Assembly (NCBI GenBank): GCA_028023455.1
Contig: JAQFVV010000021.1
Location: 5,236,853 to 5,300,852 of the forward strand
Direction: 5' to 3'
Source: Epiperipatus broadwayi
Taxonomy: Eukaryota; Onychophora; Udeonychophora; Euonychophora; Peripatidae
Length of the DNA stretch: 64,000 nt
The first letter of the stretch is position 1, and each line of letters starts with the position of its first letter. The notes under the pieces were generated by a model. It was not told the origin of the DNA and made no database searches. It saw nothing but the letters and a program-made list of their open reading frames with translations. A program made the position numbers and the translations under genes. Below are positions 1 through 12,964 of this stretch, in pieces.

Positions 1-589
1 CTAGAGACTATGTCTGATTCTTTTATGATTAATGGTATTGCTTTTTTTCCTTAATTGTTGCCATTTATGTTTTATTTAGTTTCAGATCCAAAGTCCATGA
101 AAGACTTAGATTACATCTCTAGAATTTGTCAAACAGTTTATGTAATAGAAAATATCTTAGTGTTTTTTTGGAGATGATTTTAAAAAGCATCAATTTTGTA
201 GTATCATTTTTGTCTAAAAAAACTGCTTTGTTATTATATCTCTTGTGATAGATCAAATTTGATGATTCCTTATATCTAATGTGCTAGGTTAATATTGTTA
301 GGGCAACATCTGGCAATCAAAAATGGTCGTAGGTTTATTCAATAATAGTAAAAGACTTCTACTGTGCAGTTTGAATGCAGTATTATTGCTGTTTACATGT
401 GATGTAAAATCAATTACCACAGCAGTGGCTTCCCTAAAAAAGATAGGGGGTAGGGGTAGCATCACAAGTATTAGAAAGTCATATGTAAATTATCACTCTA
501 TCCTATATCATTGATACCCAATATATAATCAAGATACTGAAATAAGCAAATAACTAGTTGCTTGTGAGGTCATATGATTTTTGAATACC
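1..589. other. AT-rich sequence, no feature recognised
   Basis: Low-complexity AT-rich DNA. The only open frame (323-514, 63 codons) has no recognisable domain and is of the length expected by chance. I see nothing else. Confidence 0.6.
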
Positions 590-668
590 CAAAGTACCGT
601 TCCGAACTTCAATCCAATCTTTATCTCTTAGACTATCCTCTCTACCACTGTGCTAAATCACATGGGTA
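590..668 (-). repeat. tRNA-derived SINE relic, family B (head only)
   Basis: On the minus strand a box A-like segment (640-663, TGATTTAGCACAGTGGTAGA) is followed by a weak box B (600-616). The same box A region recurs at 46,620-46,655, so this is a dispersed tRNA-headed repeat and not a single tRNA. The tail seen in the other copy is missing here. Confidence 0.45.
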
Positions 669-1004
669 AAAAAAGCAAATAAAAATAAAGTAACTCAGGG
701 TAAGAAAAATTATACAGACCTTCCCTCAAGAAGCTTATAAATCGAAGTGGAATTTTGTAGATTTTGATTTGTTTATAATCAACAAATGAAAAACATTATA
801 TCTAGTCATAGCACATTAGGGCATATTAAATCCAGACTCAGTAATTATAAACTAATAAAAAGTATATACATATATATAGTCCACGAAAAAGGTACAAATC
901 TGTACTTTAAATAAGCAATAGATATGAATTATTCATAATTTTGTGATGCAATTTTAAATGATAAACATTATAAGTTTTAAATAGAGTTTATGTACTGGAA
1001 TTGC

Positions 1005-1175
1005 CCTATATGGTTTAGTGCAGCAGTGGAATGACAGAAATTGGGGTTTAAATATTGACATTACCGGGCATGGTTTAATGCATTTGTAGAGTGCCATAGT
1101 TTCTGAAGTGTAAGATCATTGGATGGATTTTATTTCTGGGGATCGAACTATTTATGAATTCTCAAACAATGAAAC
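1005..1175 (+). repeat. Possible very diverged tRNA-like repeat
   Basis: Two successive segments (about 1015 and 1070) read TGGTTTAGTGCAG-like and TGGTTTAATGCAT-like, resembling the box A part of family B SINEs. A loose box B-like GGGGATCGAAC is at about 1138. The match is weak and could be chance. Confidence 0.2.
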
Positions 1176-1555
1176 CATTCTATTAATTTTAATAGGGGAC
1201 CTTGAAAAGGATTAGTATTAAACCTACTGCAGCTATACATAATATTGACTTAAAAAGATATTGTAAGATTACAATATTTTTAAGAAAATATTAAGATATT
1301 GTATGGAGACTAAGCATTAAAAAAGAGGGGCTAAAAAAATTCAATTATTTAAAAACTTTTAAAGCAAAATTAGATTAATCAATAGTAAACAAAACAAAAA
1401 AAGATTAAAAAAAAAAGAGATGAGAGAAAATGTCATTAGAAAATCTGTTGAAAAATGCCTCCTCCTTCGCTGGTTCTCTATGAAGAATTACCAGAGAGGT
1501 TTCACTCTGCAGAGTTATTCATTAACTTTATTTTAGAAAAAAAAATCTCAAGCGC

Positions 1556-1680
1556 GTGTGAGGAAGAGAGAGGATAGAGAAACAAGAAGAGAAAAAGAGG
1601 GAGAGAAGAGACGAGAAAGAAAACTGTGGGGGGTGGGGGATTAGAAGAGAGTGATATGTGTATGAGGAGAGAGCGAATGG
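1556..1680 (+). repeat. Polypurine (GA-rich) tract
   Basis: About 120 bp almost purely of A and G on the plus strand, with a short G run in the middle. It is a simple polypurine/polypyrimidine stretch able in principle to form triplex DNA. No gene is attached to it. Confidence 0.7.
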
Positions 1681-1689
1681 TGAGTGTGT

Positions 1690-2440
1690 TTATATAATAG
1701 TAGTTAGACTATTGCAAAATAAAATTAATATAAAATTCAGCAGTATCGTTCGTATAAAAAATATTCTAATTGGAAGAATTTCTAAATAAGTTGACTAATT
1801 TTTAAACCAGTTCATCTTCCAAAAACCCAGATTAAATTTTTTTTTTTTAAAAAGTAGGAGATAATTGTTGAGCAAAAGAAATATGGTTTGAGAGTATTGG
1901 GCAAGATATTTCTAGCTATAACTACTTTTTATTATAATAAGCTGATGTATGTATATTACCAGCCTGAAGACACGATGAGGAATTAATTAGGCATAGATAC
2001 AAAGAAGCGACAGTGCGTGATCTCAGGCTGCCTCTGTTTCCACCTCCATTATTCAATTTATTTTAGCACCTCATATTTATAATTTCATTATTATTGTTAA
2101 ATTGTTCCAATGTTTAATGTTATATTACAATGAAGATCAGCAATAAGATGCCATAATATGTATGTAATAACTCGTGAAGCAGGTTTTAGTATTACACACA
2201 CGTGTGTATATATATATACATACAATACAGTGCGGATTTGGGAGAAGGGAATACATTGGAGAGCTACAAATAAACATAGTGATTGAAGTATTTCAGAAAG
2301 AAAAGTTTTCTGTTGAATAAATTAAAAAACAACATAAAATATCAAATAGAAAAATGGACCAGCATGGTTTATATATTTATGGTTAACAGACTAGTTTGTA
2401 TAATCATCACAAAAACTAATTTCTAAAGCATTTCTTTTTT
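1690..2440. other. AT-rich sequence, no feature recognised
   Basis: Contains short (CA)/(TA) runs at about 2195-2222 but no gene or repeat that I can name. Confidence 0.5.
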
Positions 2441-2540
2441 TCCCCATATGTCATAGCATCGGCGAACCCGCAACAACCGTCTGCAACCAACTGCTTGCTT
2501 GCAAGGCTGCTGCTCTAACCTCTCGGCTAACAATGCTGAC
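2440..2540 (-). repeat. tRNA-derived SINE, family A (old copy)
   Basis: The minus strand shows the family A layout: a degenerate box A region near 2520, box B-like sequence near 2465, the conserved ATGACATATG tail motif (2447-2456) and a T run on the plus strand that is the poly-A tail. It is clearly diverged from the four other copies (15.9, 44.9, 50.2 and 54.8 kb), and I could not identify a target-site duplication. Confidence 0.7.
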
Positions 2541-4930
2541 TTTTTGGTCTCCTTTTTTTGGACTTAGAATGGCCATCGTTTACATGGCTGTGTATTATTT
2601 TATTATACAAGCAATATATAATCTCATTTTCTTTCACTATAGTATTTATTTTATCTTTAAGATTATTCTTTGCAAATGCATTAAAAGTGTTGGCCTAAGG
2701 CTTAAACCTGAATCTATGTAGTTTTCTTTCAGATTTACTGCATGGGAATCCAAACCACGAATCATACAGTCATAGAATACAACAGTGGCAGCTGGCCCAT
2801 AAGCACTGCGGAGTCACCCCCCTCCCAGAAAAATTTAATTACTAAATTTGCGCTTGAAAATAACAATCATTCAGTACTTTGCACAATTATTAAGTAAATA
2901 CAACTAACTCAACTATTTTTAAAAAGAATTATTTTAAGCAATGCTTGAGATTCATCTATTCAAAGAAGCTCCTAATTATGGCGGTACCAGAATATCATAT
3001 TTGGTGAATTTCATTAGCCAAGATTTGTTTGCTTTTATCAATATGCACAACTAGTGCCATTGAAACTGTTCCTGCATCAATAGTTCTTTGACCATGGTAT
3101 GAAAAAGTAAAGGTTGATCTTCTCCAGATATTGTTATATGTCAAACAGCAGTTAGTAAAAATAAAAAAATACATTTTTTTAGCAATAACTGGTACGGAAA
3201 AATAAAATGGGTTGTGTGGTTGCAAAATCAGAAAAGCTGTTTTGTTTTCCTTGCTTACTTTTCAGTGGTGATACTATAATAAAGCATCGCTGTTTAATAC
3301 ATTTCATGGGCCACCACTATAAGATACATACATAGTTGAGAAAAAAATTAAACACTAAATGAAATAGCCATACTATGTATATATGCATACACATAATTGA
3401 GAAAAAAATTATTATCATTAATCAAGGTCTCTTAAAATTTTTGAAAATATTTTAAAAGAAATGAACAAGATAAAAAGCTATTGTCCAATCTACATCTTCT
3501 GATGTTGTCAATAAAAAGTCTAAAATCATAGAGTAATGGCTCAAAAAAATCAGCTTATAATAACAAAATCACAGGCTGAATATTGCAATTTCATGTAACT
3601 GCTCGAGGTTTTCCAGCTTTTCATCAATAGGCAACATACATGATACCTGAAGGCTCAAAAATAGAGAACCTGTAGTTAAGGGCTGCATGAGGTCTTTTAT
3701 ATCATTCTAGATGGCAAATTTAATTTATGATTATATTAGCATAATGTTTTACAAAACCTATGTATTTCCTATTAAAAATAATTTTTTTAATGTACTTTGC
3801 ACTAAACACTACATATTTTTCATGTTGGCAGTGTGACCCAATTTATGATGAGCAATATCTTATGAGATCTATCATTTGAAAAAGTTTGCCTGTCTTTTCT
3901 AAGTCTTTAGGGCATAACATTTAGTGTTAGCTGTAGTAACACATGTCCAAAATTACAACTTCAACAAGAGAAGCTGAAGCGAATGTAATACAGTATAACT
4001 AGGTAATACCACTCACATATATTTTTGACCCAACATAGGTTCAATGATCAACACAGTAGAGCATAGTGCACAAGTTAGTGGCAAGTGGTGTTGGTGGTAG
4101 TTTGTCAATATTCACTTCCACTAACACTAGATCACTTAGTATTTCATGTTCAGAACTTCATAATCTCTTTTTAAACATTAAGGAATAAAATGCTTCGACT
4201 TTTTGGAAGGTCATACACTTTTTGAGTATAGTAAGTACAGAGCCAAGCTGCAACTATGAACTTTTAAAACCACATCATTGAACCACCCAGATCATTTTCA
4301 AACATTGAACTTTGCTATTTGGTGGGAAAAAAACATGCAAACACACAAATATAGCATATGAAAAGAGTTGGTGGGTAAGGCATCTATATCCGAGGAGAAT
4401 GAGACATTATATTGAACATATGTGCATATTTAATAAACATATTTATTACATATATATTTAAAAAAATATATTTATTTTTATTACTATATATTTTTTTCCT
4501 ACTATAGTCATCACTTGGATCAGTAGATCATTTTAAATAAAGCATTTTCAACAATTTTAAAATGCGTACTTTCTAAAGCTTGCTTCCAGCGTCAAAATTG
4601 ATCGGCCAGCTCTACGCATGAAACACAATATATTTAGTTAACTATTTCGCGAAATAAAACAAATATATTTGACTCAGGAAGTTATAGAATTACGTTTTTG
4701 TTTTTATACATGGACAATATGAATTATCAATCTTCAATCAAACAATAAATGACATCCGTAAAAATAGTAAAGTTAAAACTTATATATCATTCAGTGTTAT
4801 ACGGAAATAAAAATTTTTTTTAGTAATTTTATTGCAATCTGTAGATTTAGGTATTGTTTGCTTAAAAAAAAAAAAATACGGAGAGTAATAAATAGCTATG
4901 ATAAAATGAGGAATCTAGAAAATACAAGGA
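2541..4930. other. No gene recognised
   Basis: AT-rich DNA with short open frames at 2533-2721 and on the minus strand at 2995-3225; neither has a recognisable motif. A (TA)/(TTTA)-rich patch lies at 4430-4500. I see no repeat that recurs elsewhere in the window. Confidence 0.5.
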
Positions 4931-4940
4931 AGTTGTAAAC

Positions 4941-6660
4941 ATTATTTTTCGCTGCAGGATGGTTTACCCAAGTTTAATTTAGCCTCTATTCTTCCCATCA
5001 CACCGGCAAATTTTATTTCATCCATCATTGTCACATGTGCTCTCTTTCTAGGTTGTTATAATCTCTTAGTATGCCATTTAAAACTTCAATAGTCGATCTA
5101 TTATTATCTCTCCTTAGCAATATGTCCAATTAACATCACATGATCATTATTTTTTATGCTTGCTCTTAACTGTTATTAAAACAGGCAAAACTCTCTATAT
5201 GTATTGCCACTCAATGCAAGCCAGAAGGTTTGTGCATAAAATCTCATCTAGTGCCTACTCATCCAATATTCCCAGACTAGTTTCTGGCTTGTGGCCTTCG
5301 TATAGAGAGTTTTGCCTGTTTTAATAATATCTCCAATTCAGTTCCATTTCAGTTTTTTAATTCATTCAACGATGTTAATATTTTTTTTTCTCTTACCCAT
5401 AAATTTTGTTTTCGATCTATTCATGTTACTCCAAATAAACATCTTTCCATATTTTAATGAATGGTCTAAAATCTCTATATGACTCTTCAGTTAGTTGTCT
5501 GAGTTTTAGATCTATAATAAGAACTAATCTATTAAAAACCTTCCTTTTCAAACATATTGGCATATTTACTTTTAATAGTTATTTCTCCTATAAATACTTC
5601 ATTCAACACTAATTCTTACGGAAGTAATACAATTTTCTTTTCCTTCCTCCTTTCTTTATGTACTGATTTTTATATTTACACATGATACCATTTCCAATCT
5701 TCTGATACTAATTCTACAATTAATTACATTTATCATGATTCCATTTTTAAAAAATATCCTAACTAATGTATAAATAATTGTTAACTTCTAATTCACGATT
5801 ATAAATCTTCATTTTCTTCTGAAAAAAATCCAATGAGCATTATTTAAATCTTTTTAACATTTGTCTTTAGTCCTAATTTCTTACTTCCATCTGATATTTC
5901 TTGCAACATTTTTTGAAACTCTGAAATATTACTTGCAAAAATAACCACAACATTTGCAAACGCTAATTTCCATTTACATTTATCCCCTTACCTTCCCATT
6001 TTTTAATTAACAAAAATGCTTCTTGTAAGAAGTGCTGTAAAAAGTTTGGGAGATATGAAATCACTTTATCATATATCCTTCTCAATGCTGATTTTCTAAC
6101 TATCACTATGCAATCTAATTACTACTGTTTCATCTTGCTAAATATTTTGCAGAACATGATAGTATTCTGAGTCCATATCTTGATGGGTCAAAGCTTTAAT
6201 CATCATGGAAATGTTTATGAAATTCAATACTTTTCATAATCTACAACACTAGCCCTATTTGTACCTTCTCTCCATATCTGGATGTGATACTATATATAAA
6301 ACCACTTTTAAATCCAGCTTGGTCCTTTAGCTAGGTAGAATTCAAAGTTCACAGTAAACAAGATGTAATTACATTGGAAAAGACTTTGTATAGAACTTAA
6401 AGTAGGCTGATAGATCAGTAACCTTCTTTAATATCAATATTCCTACTGTATTCTTCCAAGCATCTGGTACATCTTTACCATTGCACATAGTTTTGCCAGC
6501 AATTTTTCTGTTTCTGCATTAGCTTCCTTTCCCCCCTTTCCATAAATATCATTGCAGGGACATATTGTTTTTGTGCCTATATATTTTTTATTACTATATA
6601 ATTCTTTATAAAATTTTTCCGCATATTTCATGATGTCACTTTTTTTTATTATAATTGTTT
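4941..6660 (-). pseudogene. RTE-like non-LTR retrotransposon remnant (reverse transcriptase, 3' part)
   Basis: Reading the minus strand, frame-broken pieces match the C-terminal half of an RTE-like LINE reverse transcriptase. Near 6443-6631 is a KFYKELYS segment followed by a DVPDAWKNT-like stretch (about 6470). Further down come a degenerate RT core, then the terminal block of basic residues that recurs at 13.1 kb and 55.8 kb (W-AGH, R-DD-RW, P-DW-RPRKRP-type), ending in an AATAATG-type 3' end near 4941. Many stops and frameshifts rule out function. A separate element (5132-5325) is inserted in it. Placing it in the RTE group rests on the shared C-terminal block and is from memory of the family. 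Confidence 0.75.
5119..5338 (-). mobile_element. Short inverted-repeat element with decayed hammerhead core, inserted in LINE
   Basis: Two perfect 26-bp inverted repeats (5174-5199 and 5301-5326) bracket about 100 bp. The whole insertion (5132-5325) is flanked by AATATGTCCAATT and AATATCTCCAATT (5119-5131, 5326-5338), a 13-bp duplication with one mismatch whose sequence belongs to the host LINE. On the minus strand 5304-5265 reads hammerhead-like: a GGC/GCC stem II, then GAAA-CTAGTC-TGGGA; the CUGANGA box is degraded. The interior is similar to the palindrome at 56.5 kb. It is non-autonomous; no protein is encoded. Confidence 0.7.
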
Positions 6661-9600
6661 CATTTTTTCTTCTTATTTATGAAACAATTTCCCTTCCAGT
6701 ACCAAAATGCTTTATTCTATTGAGACTTGCACTTTTTTCTCTAGCTTTCCTTGCCAATTCGTTATTATATTTTCTTATATTATTATTAACTCTTTTTCAT
6801 ATCATTTTGAAAAATTCTGATCAATCAATTTTTCTTAATGGATCTGTTAAAAATGTCCATATTTCTTTACTTTAGCAGTTAATTGCTTTTTTGTACCAGC
6901 TATTTTTTCTGCAATTGTTAATGTAATATCAGTTACAATTCAATCAAATCTGAATCATCTTCAAAGACTGTTAAACATTTTAAAATTATGTATAAGTTCT
7001 AATTTAAATTCATTGAAGTGTTTCTAAAAATTTAGGAATGGGAATTGTTAATATTGTCATTCTTAATGGTTTTCATCTTTCTAGTTTTGCATTAACATAT
7101 ATCTTAATTTCAATAATGGATCACTTACTGTGTTAAATCTATTAAGAATATATACTCTTCTTTATGAAATATTATATCTTCATCTTTTTATTTGTATTGC
7201 CTTTATTATAGTACTGAAGAAGATTGTTGGGATAATTGAAACAGTCAATAGTGGGTTGTAAAAAATAGTAAAGAATGTAGATGATATTAATGACATATAA
7301 TCTCGAAATACTTATTTTCTGTTAATCAAAATATAATAAAATTCTGCTATTCCTACGATAAGATTTCCATATCCATTTCTGTTTAACATTTATCTCAAAG
7401 GAAGAATTCATAATATACTGTTGTTAGTTTTTTCTGCTAACTCCACAAGTCTGAGTTTCTCTTATTTCTGTCATTAAAGTCTCACGCGACAATTTAAAAA
7501 TATTTAGTCTGACATAAAGCATTTTATACATCTATATAAAAATCTTCTACTTCTTTATGCCATTGAAAACTTATTGGAGCTAAAACTGCATTTGGTTATC
7601 TCTATTAATTTGAATAATTGATCTTTCCACTTTATCTAATATACGTCCAATTTCAATAATATTGTTCTTTCACTTTTTATTTTTAAAAAATCCTTCTACA
7701 CTTGTGCTTCCAATATTTATAGTAAAGTACATATTCACTTTTTATGTCAATTGCCTTTTCATATTTTCTTCTAATTTCACAAAACTGAATAATGTTGATA
7801 TTAGATAGATCTTCCAATTAGTGCAATCTTCCTTTATTTGAAAGTGTTCTGCAATTACAGATAGCTTAATAATAATAATAAAAACATCATTAAATGAGTC
7901 TGGGTCCATAGTCAGAAGATTTTAGTATCCTCTGCCTTTGGCCACCAACCATTGCATTACCTGGTAATTTTATTGCCTTCTGGAAATAAGGCCCATAATT
8001 TAATTTTGCGTGACATAATTGTAAATGTTAAAAATAAATAAATAAATAATTGACACACATATTGATACTCTTCAAAAATACCCAATATTTCACTTAAGAA
8101 CTATAATCTGGGAAGATCTTGGCCTTAAATTCAGAGGTAAAAAGCCAATAAACTCACCACACTACTTGATATATATATTGATGAGCAATCCATAAAAGTT
8201 CATTAACCATCTGATTAACCACATAGTAATAACAGCTGAAACGACGAAAATGTATGTAGTGAACATTAGGAACTTATCCCACTCTGGTCTAGAGAAGAAA
8301 CAAATGATCTCCTTTTAATTAATAGCAAACTCTTTTCTATACATACATATTTTTTGAAAATAATAGAAATTTATAAATGAACAACCTTTTTTCTTACAAA
8401 AAGAAAAGAAAGTTACATATATACGCTAAGAAGAGGTTGGAATAACTAGACAATAGGCGAACAAAACCACCAACATTTATAATGGCTCGTTAATAAGCAA
8501 TAAAAATATATACATAATTCTAGGTCAAAAGAGATTTCGAATTCATAACTTTTTTCTAACAGATTTCTTAACAAACAATTATTAATTATTCACTTAAAAT
8601 TGAGATTATTTTTTTATAATTAAAATTAATTAATATCTTATTCTAATCATATATGTATAAATACGTATATTGTTGAATTTTATAGACAACTGCATTTAGC
8701 CCGGCTAAACCAGAGATAAAACGTAGTTACCCCCGTAAAAATTTAGATCCTATTTTATTAAAAATTAATGCAATTCTCACAGATAATATTACTTAAGTTT
8801 ATTTTTTAAACTCTAACTATTAATACACAATATATAGATTATATGTTCGTTATGATAATAAATATTTTCTACACAGTAAAGGAAGCTCACAATTTATTCA
8901 GCGCATTTATACATTTTATTTTATTTTAAAAAAAAACGTCACCACGGCCAGCTACTACTAGTCTCGTTCAATTTTGAAGTGATTTTATTGAATTAGATGG
9001 AAATTTGTTCAGTTGATTACTTTTTCAGAAAGGTCATCGAATGGCTGGCAGTCGTTGTTAAATGGAAAATTTCAAACTGTTGAGTTATAAAGGCTTTACA
9101 GCAAGACCTTTGGTATTTATATGCGGGTTTTATTACTAAAATGCTAATGTTTTGGTAAACAATTAAATAGGTTTGTTGAAAGTTTGTTATTAAAATATCG
9201 TTTAATTGAAAAACTTAATGGCATTTATAAACTGTTTTTTTTTAATGTCAAAAATTATTTATCAGACGCATATAAATAAAACCATTATTATTAAATTTTT
9301 AGGCATGTTTCCTATCTATGCAATATATATGTATGATTTATATATACGCACGTCTCTGTAGATAAAACATTTATTGGTAAGAAATTCTCAGTAGTTATGT
9401 GCACTTTGTTAGGCCCATGGCATTGGGCTCGAATCGGATGAAATTTTTTTAGGTCCCCCCCCCCCTCTTTGTGATAAAGTTGAAAATAAATAAATACAGA
9501 AGTTTGGTGATTATTTTTTAAAAAGATGATTTAAAATTGCAGAGGTTTTTCCAGGTGTTATACCTATATAAATATAATAGGCTATTAAACTTAGATCTAC

Positions 9601-11740
9601 CCTTTAAAAACGTTATTTAATTATAACTGGGGTTTTTTTTTTTAAACAAAACAACTAATTACAATTATTTAAAAAGGATTTATAGATATTCTAATCAGCC
9701 AAATCGATAGACTAGTAGCTTTATGCATATATGAATAAAATGTTAATCACATTAATTTTAGTATTTTTTCATAGAAAAGGTAAGGTATAATGAATGTTAG
9801 TTTTCCAAGGAGCACAGTATGAGAAATGCTGGTTTAACAATTCTAAACTGGAGAATAAAATGAAAGAAATTCTTAAACCCTCACTATTCAGCGATTGCTA
9901 GTCTGATAAAATCAGTATTCCATTTTGGGATCTTCTGTAGATTGTTTTATCCTTTTTATTTCTATCCATGTTTATTATTTATCTTATATATAAAAATCCC
10001 TAAATATTTGTCCATAACACTGTCATGTGACATTCAAGATAAACCTTTCTTTATTAGGGGGTGCATTTTTTAAAGAAAAAATATTTGTCTTTTTAGGAGG
10101 CATTTTATGCAAAGAAATTTGCCAGCAAGTAATTCTAGAAAGTAAAAAAAAAATGTTAAAGTAACTAATTAAAAAAAAAAACTATTATAAAAACGATTGC
10201 CTTTAGATTGGATACATTTCTAGATTTTTTTTAAAAAAAAGGTATTTTACAAAAGACATATGGAATAAAATTTTTTGAAGGAAAAAATCCTCTGAAAAAA
10301 ATCACTACATGTGCTTTTAATAACTACACTACACAACTAAATAGGTATGGTATTTAAATCATAAAAAAATGTTATTACAATACATAAATTCATGTTTGAA
10401 ATGTGATATTTAATGAAGGAAAAAAACTAGATGCTACACTACCATATTTACATTTAGTTTAGGTTAGTGTATAATTGAAGTCGTGTAGTTGATATTATGT
10501 AGTTGGCAGCTCCACAGTAATACCATATATGATTGAAATTTGTTAAAACAACCAATTAAAAAAAACTATTACAAAAATGATGGCCTTTCCATAGGCTGGT
10601 ACATTTCTGGTATATATATTTTTTCTTTCGAAACAACTAGTTATTCACAATCATTTAAAATACCTCTGTAGGTATTCCAATTAGGTGATAGATATACTAA
10701 TGGCTTTAGTAAGTCCTATTCAGTCATTGAATGTATTATGTGATTCATATTTGGTGTTTTTTGTGTGAAGTTGTCTGATAAGGGTAAGTTGATAATCCAG
10801 TCATTTGACAACTGAATATTATGATCACAACCATATTTGATCAGCTCAGTGGTTTCCTAGTTATTACTTTCATATCAATGTTTTATGCATCTTAAATAAG
10901 CAATTTTATTTTTGATAAAAATTTAGGTATAACATTTAGATATTAGATCCTAAGTTATGTTAAAAGGTAGCAACATGAATTCAAAGGAACAGATGGTTTC
11001 AGCATCGATTTACATGTCTTGAAGTAAGTTAAAGCACACTGCATTCACCAGATTGTGAAAACTAACATTTAACACATCACTTTATTCAAACTTTAAAAAT
11101 TAAGAAATTAGTTGAAATATAATAATTTACTGCTATAATACATACTTAAAGTCTTATCATGAACAAAGTAATTGGAACTAGTATTGAAATCTCATTTCAA
11201 CTAGAAATGACCATTTTATATAAGATCAGTTACACTTCTATGATATATGTTCTTACAATGTTGTAATCAGAATTGTCTGACCCATTTCCTTGCTAATGTA
11301 AATGATCAGACAATTGCATTTTGAAAAATTCTCTTAGGTAATGCTGATAGGATCTTGGGTAAATCTTGATATCAGAGTTACCAATCGATTACCAAGACTT
11401 ATATAATTAATCTAAACACGGTAGCTTTTTGACCAAATATACTTATATCACTAACCCATCTTTCGTTCAACCTCTATTACAAAAATTTCAAATAAAAATG
11501 ACACTATGTTCAACTTTCCATCCAAATAATAGGAAAGTATCTTCAATCTGCAACAATAGACTCAAGCAAACTTCTACCACATTCTACTTAGAAATGATTT
11601 TAGATTAGCCTAATGTAGTTTTTAGGAATAACCTTTATGAAAAGCTGTCTGGCACTGTTAAGGATTATGATGCAAATACTCTAAGAATAGCTTTTTTGCA
11701 CTTGCATTCCCTTTATAAATAAATTCCTTAAACTTCATGC
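6661..11740. other. No gene recognised; simple-sequence patches
   Basis: The open frame at 6630-6875 overlaps the antisense of the LINE remnant and its low-complexity upstream sequence. (AAAT)n lies at 8029-8050, a C run at 9455-9466, and an inverted pair CAGAATTGTCTGA / TCAGACAATTGC at 11,268-11,317. A few CpG-containing patches (about 8,700-8,760 and 8,935-9,060) stand out from the AT background but match nothing I know. Confidence 0.45.
7205..7260 (+). ncRNA. Hammerhead-like motif, Penelope-type (family E), degenerate
   Basis: CTGAAGA (7214-7220) is followed by a short stem II (GATT/AATT), then GAAA-CAGTC (7238-7246). The same order recurs at 12,068-12,035 minus, 16.2/16.8 kb and 23.9 kb. 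Stem I does not pair here, so this copy is probably inactive. Such motifs are known from terminal repeats of Penelope-like elements; assignment to them is inferred. Confidence 0.4.
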
Positions 11741-11741
11741 C

Positions 11742-12400
11742 AACATTATCATTTTCAACCATTATCAATCCATTTCAGGATGAACATTTCTCCAAGTTTC
11801 TCCAATCCATAGTCTCTCTTCTCCACATCATATAATAAACTTCCTTGTTTCATTTACCCATTCCATGTCTTATAGTTGCTTTTAGAGTCCAACTTAAGAC
11901 TTCACCTATCCATCTATTATCATTTCTTCTAGAAAGATGTCCAATCTAGTTTTATTTCAGTCTCTTAATTCTTATAATACTAAATCATCCATGTCTTTAC
12001 TACTGTTACACAATGCTTTATTTATCATCCTCTTTTACAATTTTGATCCCCCCAGCAATCTTCTTCAGAACTTTATATCTCCTAACTTCAACTGCTAAAG
12101 TGCATGGATGATTTAGTATTATATGATATACATTTGGCAATGCAATAAGAAAGATTAGTTATTATCTCTTAATTCTTCCAGTGACATCAATAATATCTAT
12201 TTATTCTCTCAACTATTTTACAAATGCTGTTATTATTATTAGAAATATTACTGCCACATCCAGTCACTCCTCTGAAGTAGCTATCCAACATTCCACAGAT
12301 TCTTCAAGCAGATATTAGAACAGGTCACAGAAAATATATAGAGATCAATCAGACTCACCGTTGACTCAAGACTTAGTTTTACAATGTGCAAGACTCCATG
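11742..12400 (-). pseudogene. RTE-like LINE 3' fragment, interrupted
   Basis: The minus-strand reading of 11,742-11,973 gives the RTE-type C-terminal block (RLK-x-x-W-I-G-H, RRNDNRW, then a LEKLGEMFILKWIDNG-like end), with stops. The homology resumes at 12,165 after an insertion: the sequence right of the insertion aligns with the LINE at about 5350-5385. The 5' limit is uncertain. Not functional. Confidence 0.65.
11961..12177 (-). mobile_element. Short inverted-repeat element with hammerhead-like core, inserted in LINE
   Basis: Insertion 11,974-12,164 is flanked by a perfect 13-bp duplication, TCTCTTAATTCTT (11,961-11,973 and 12,165-12,177), which is LINE sequence. Internal inverted repeats of about 20 bp (11,974-11,993 and 12,103-12,124) bracket a minus-strand hammerhead-like motif: CTGAAGA at 12,068-12,062, a GATTGC/GGATC stem II, then AAAA instead of GAAA. 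It parallels the element at 5.1-5.3 kb in size, duplication length and host, although their sequences differ. Confidence 0.65.
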
Positions 12401-12960
12401 TCAATGTCTTTTCAGTAAATCCAGTGACAAAGGCACTTGGATTTGATCCATTTAAACATTCAGAATTTTTGATCGTGCTAAAATATTTCAAAAAGAAATT
12501 TATCTGACTCTTAAGTAGCTACGGCCAAACACAAGCCATTATCCACACTGGTGATGGTAGTAAAAAAAGTTCTTCCACTAAATTTGCTACAAAAGTACTA
12601 CTATCATCTTAGATTATTGTTATCACTATAGATCAAAGAAAAGATAAAATGTAGTAGGTTCTTCTTGAAATAAAACTGTCACATGATTCTAACAAAGCCA
12701 GCTATAATCCTGTAATGTTTCATAATGACATGAATAAATTCTCAGTTCCTATATTTTATGCAGTCAGCATTTCCATTGGTTGATACAACTACTCAACATA
12801 TCAATGATCATTTGTAAAGTTATGAATATGGTATCATTTCTTAGATACATAAAAAGATATTTCCTTTGTTTATGAAATCGCTATCTTTATAAAATCAAAG
12901 AATGATTCCTAATTAAGCAAAGAATCATAACACCTAAATATGAACCTTCAATAATAAACT
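12400..12960. other. Unassigned sequence
   Basis: Non-simple sequence without recognisable coding potential; it may be further decayed LINE sequence, but I could not align it. Confidence 0.35.
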
Positions 12961-12964
12961 TTAT

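Noticed and set aside
323-514. 63-codon open frame
   Set aside because: No domain, no codon or context signal; length expected by chance in AT-rich DNA.
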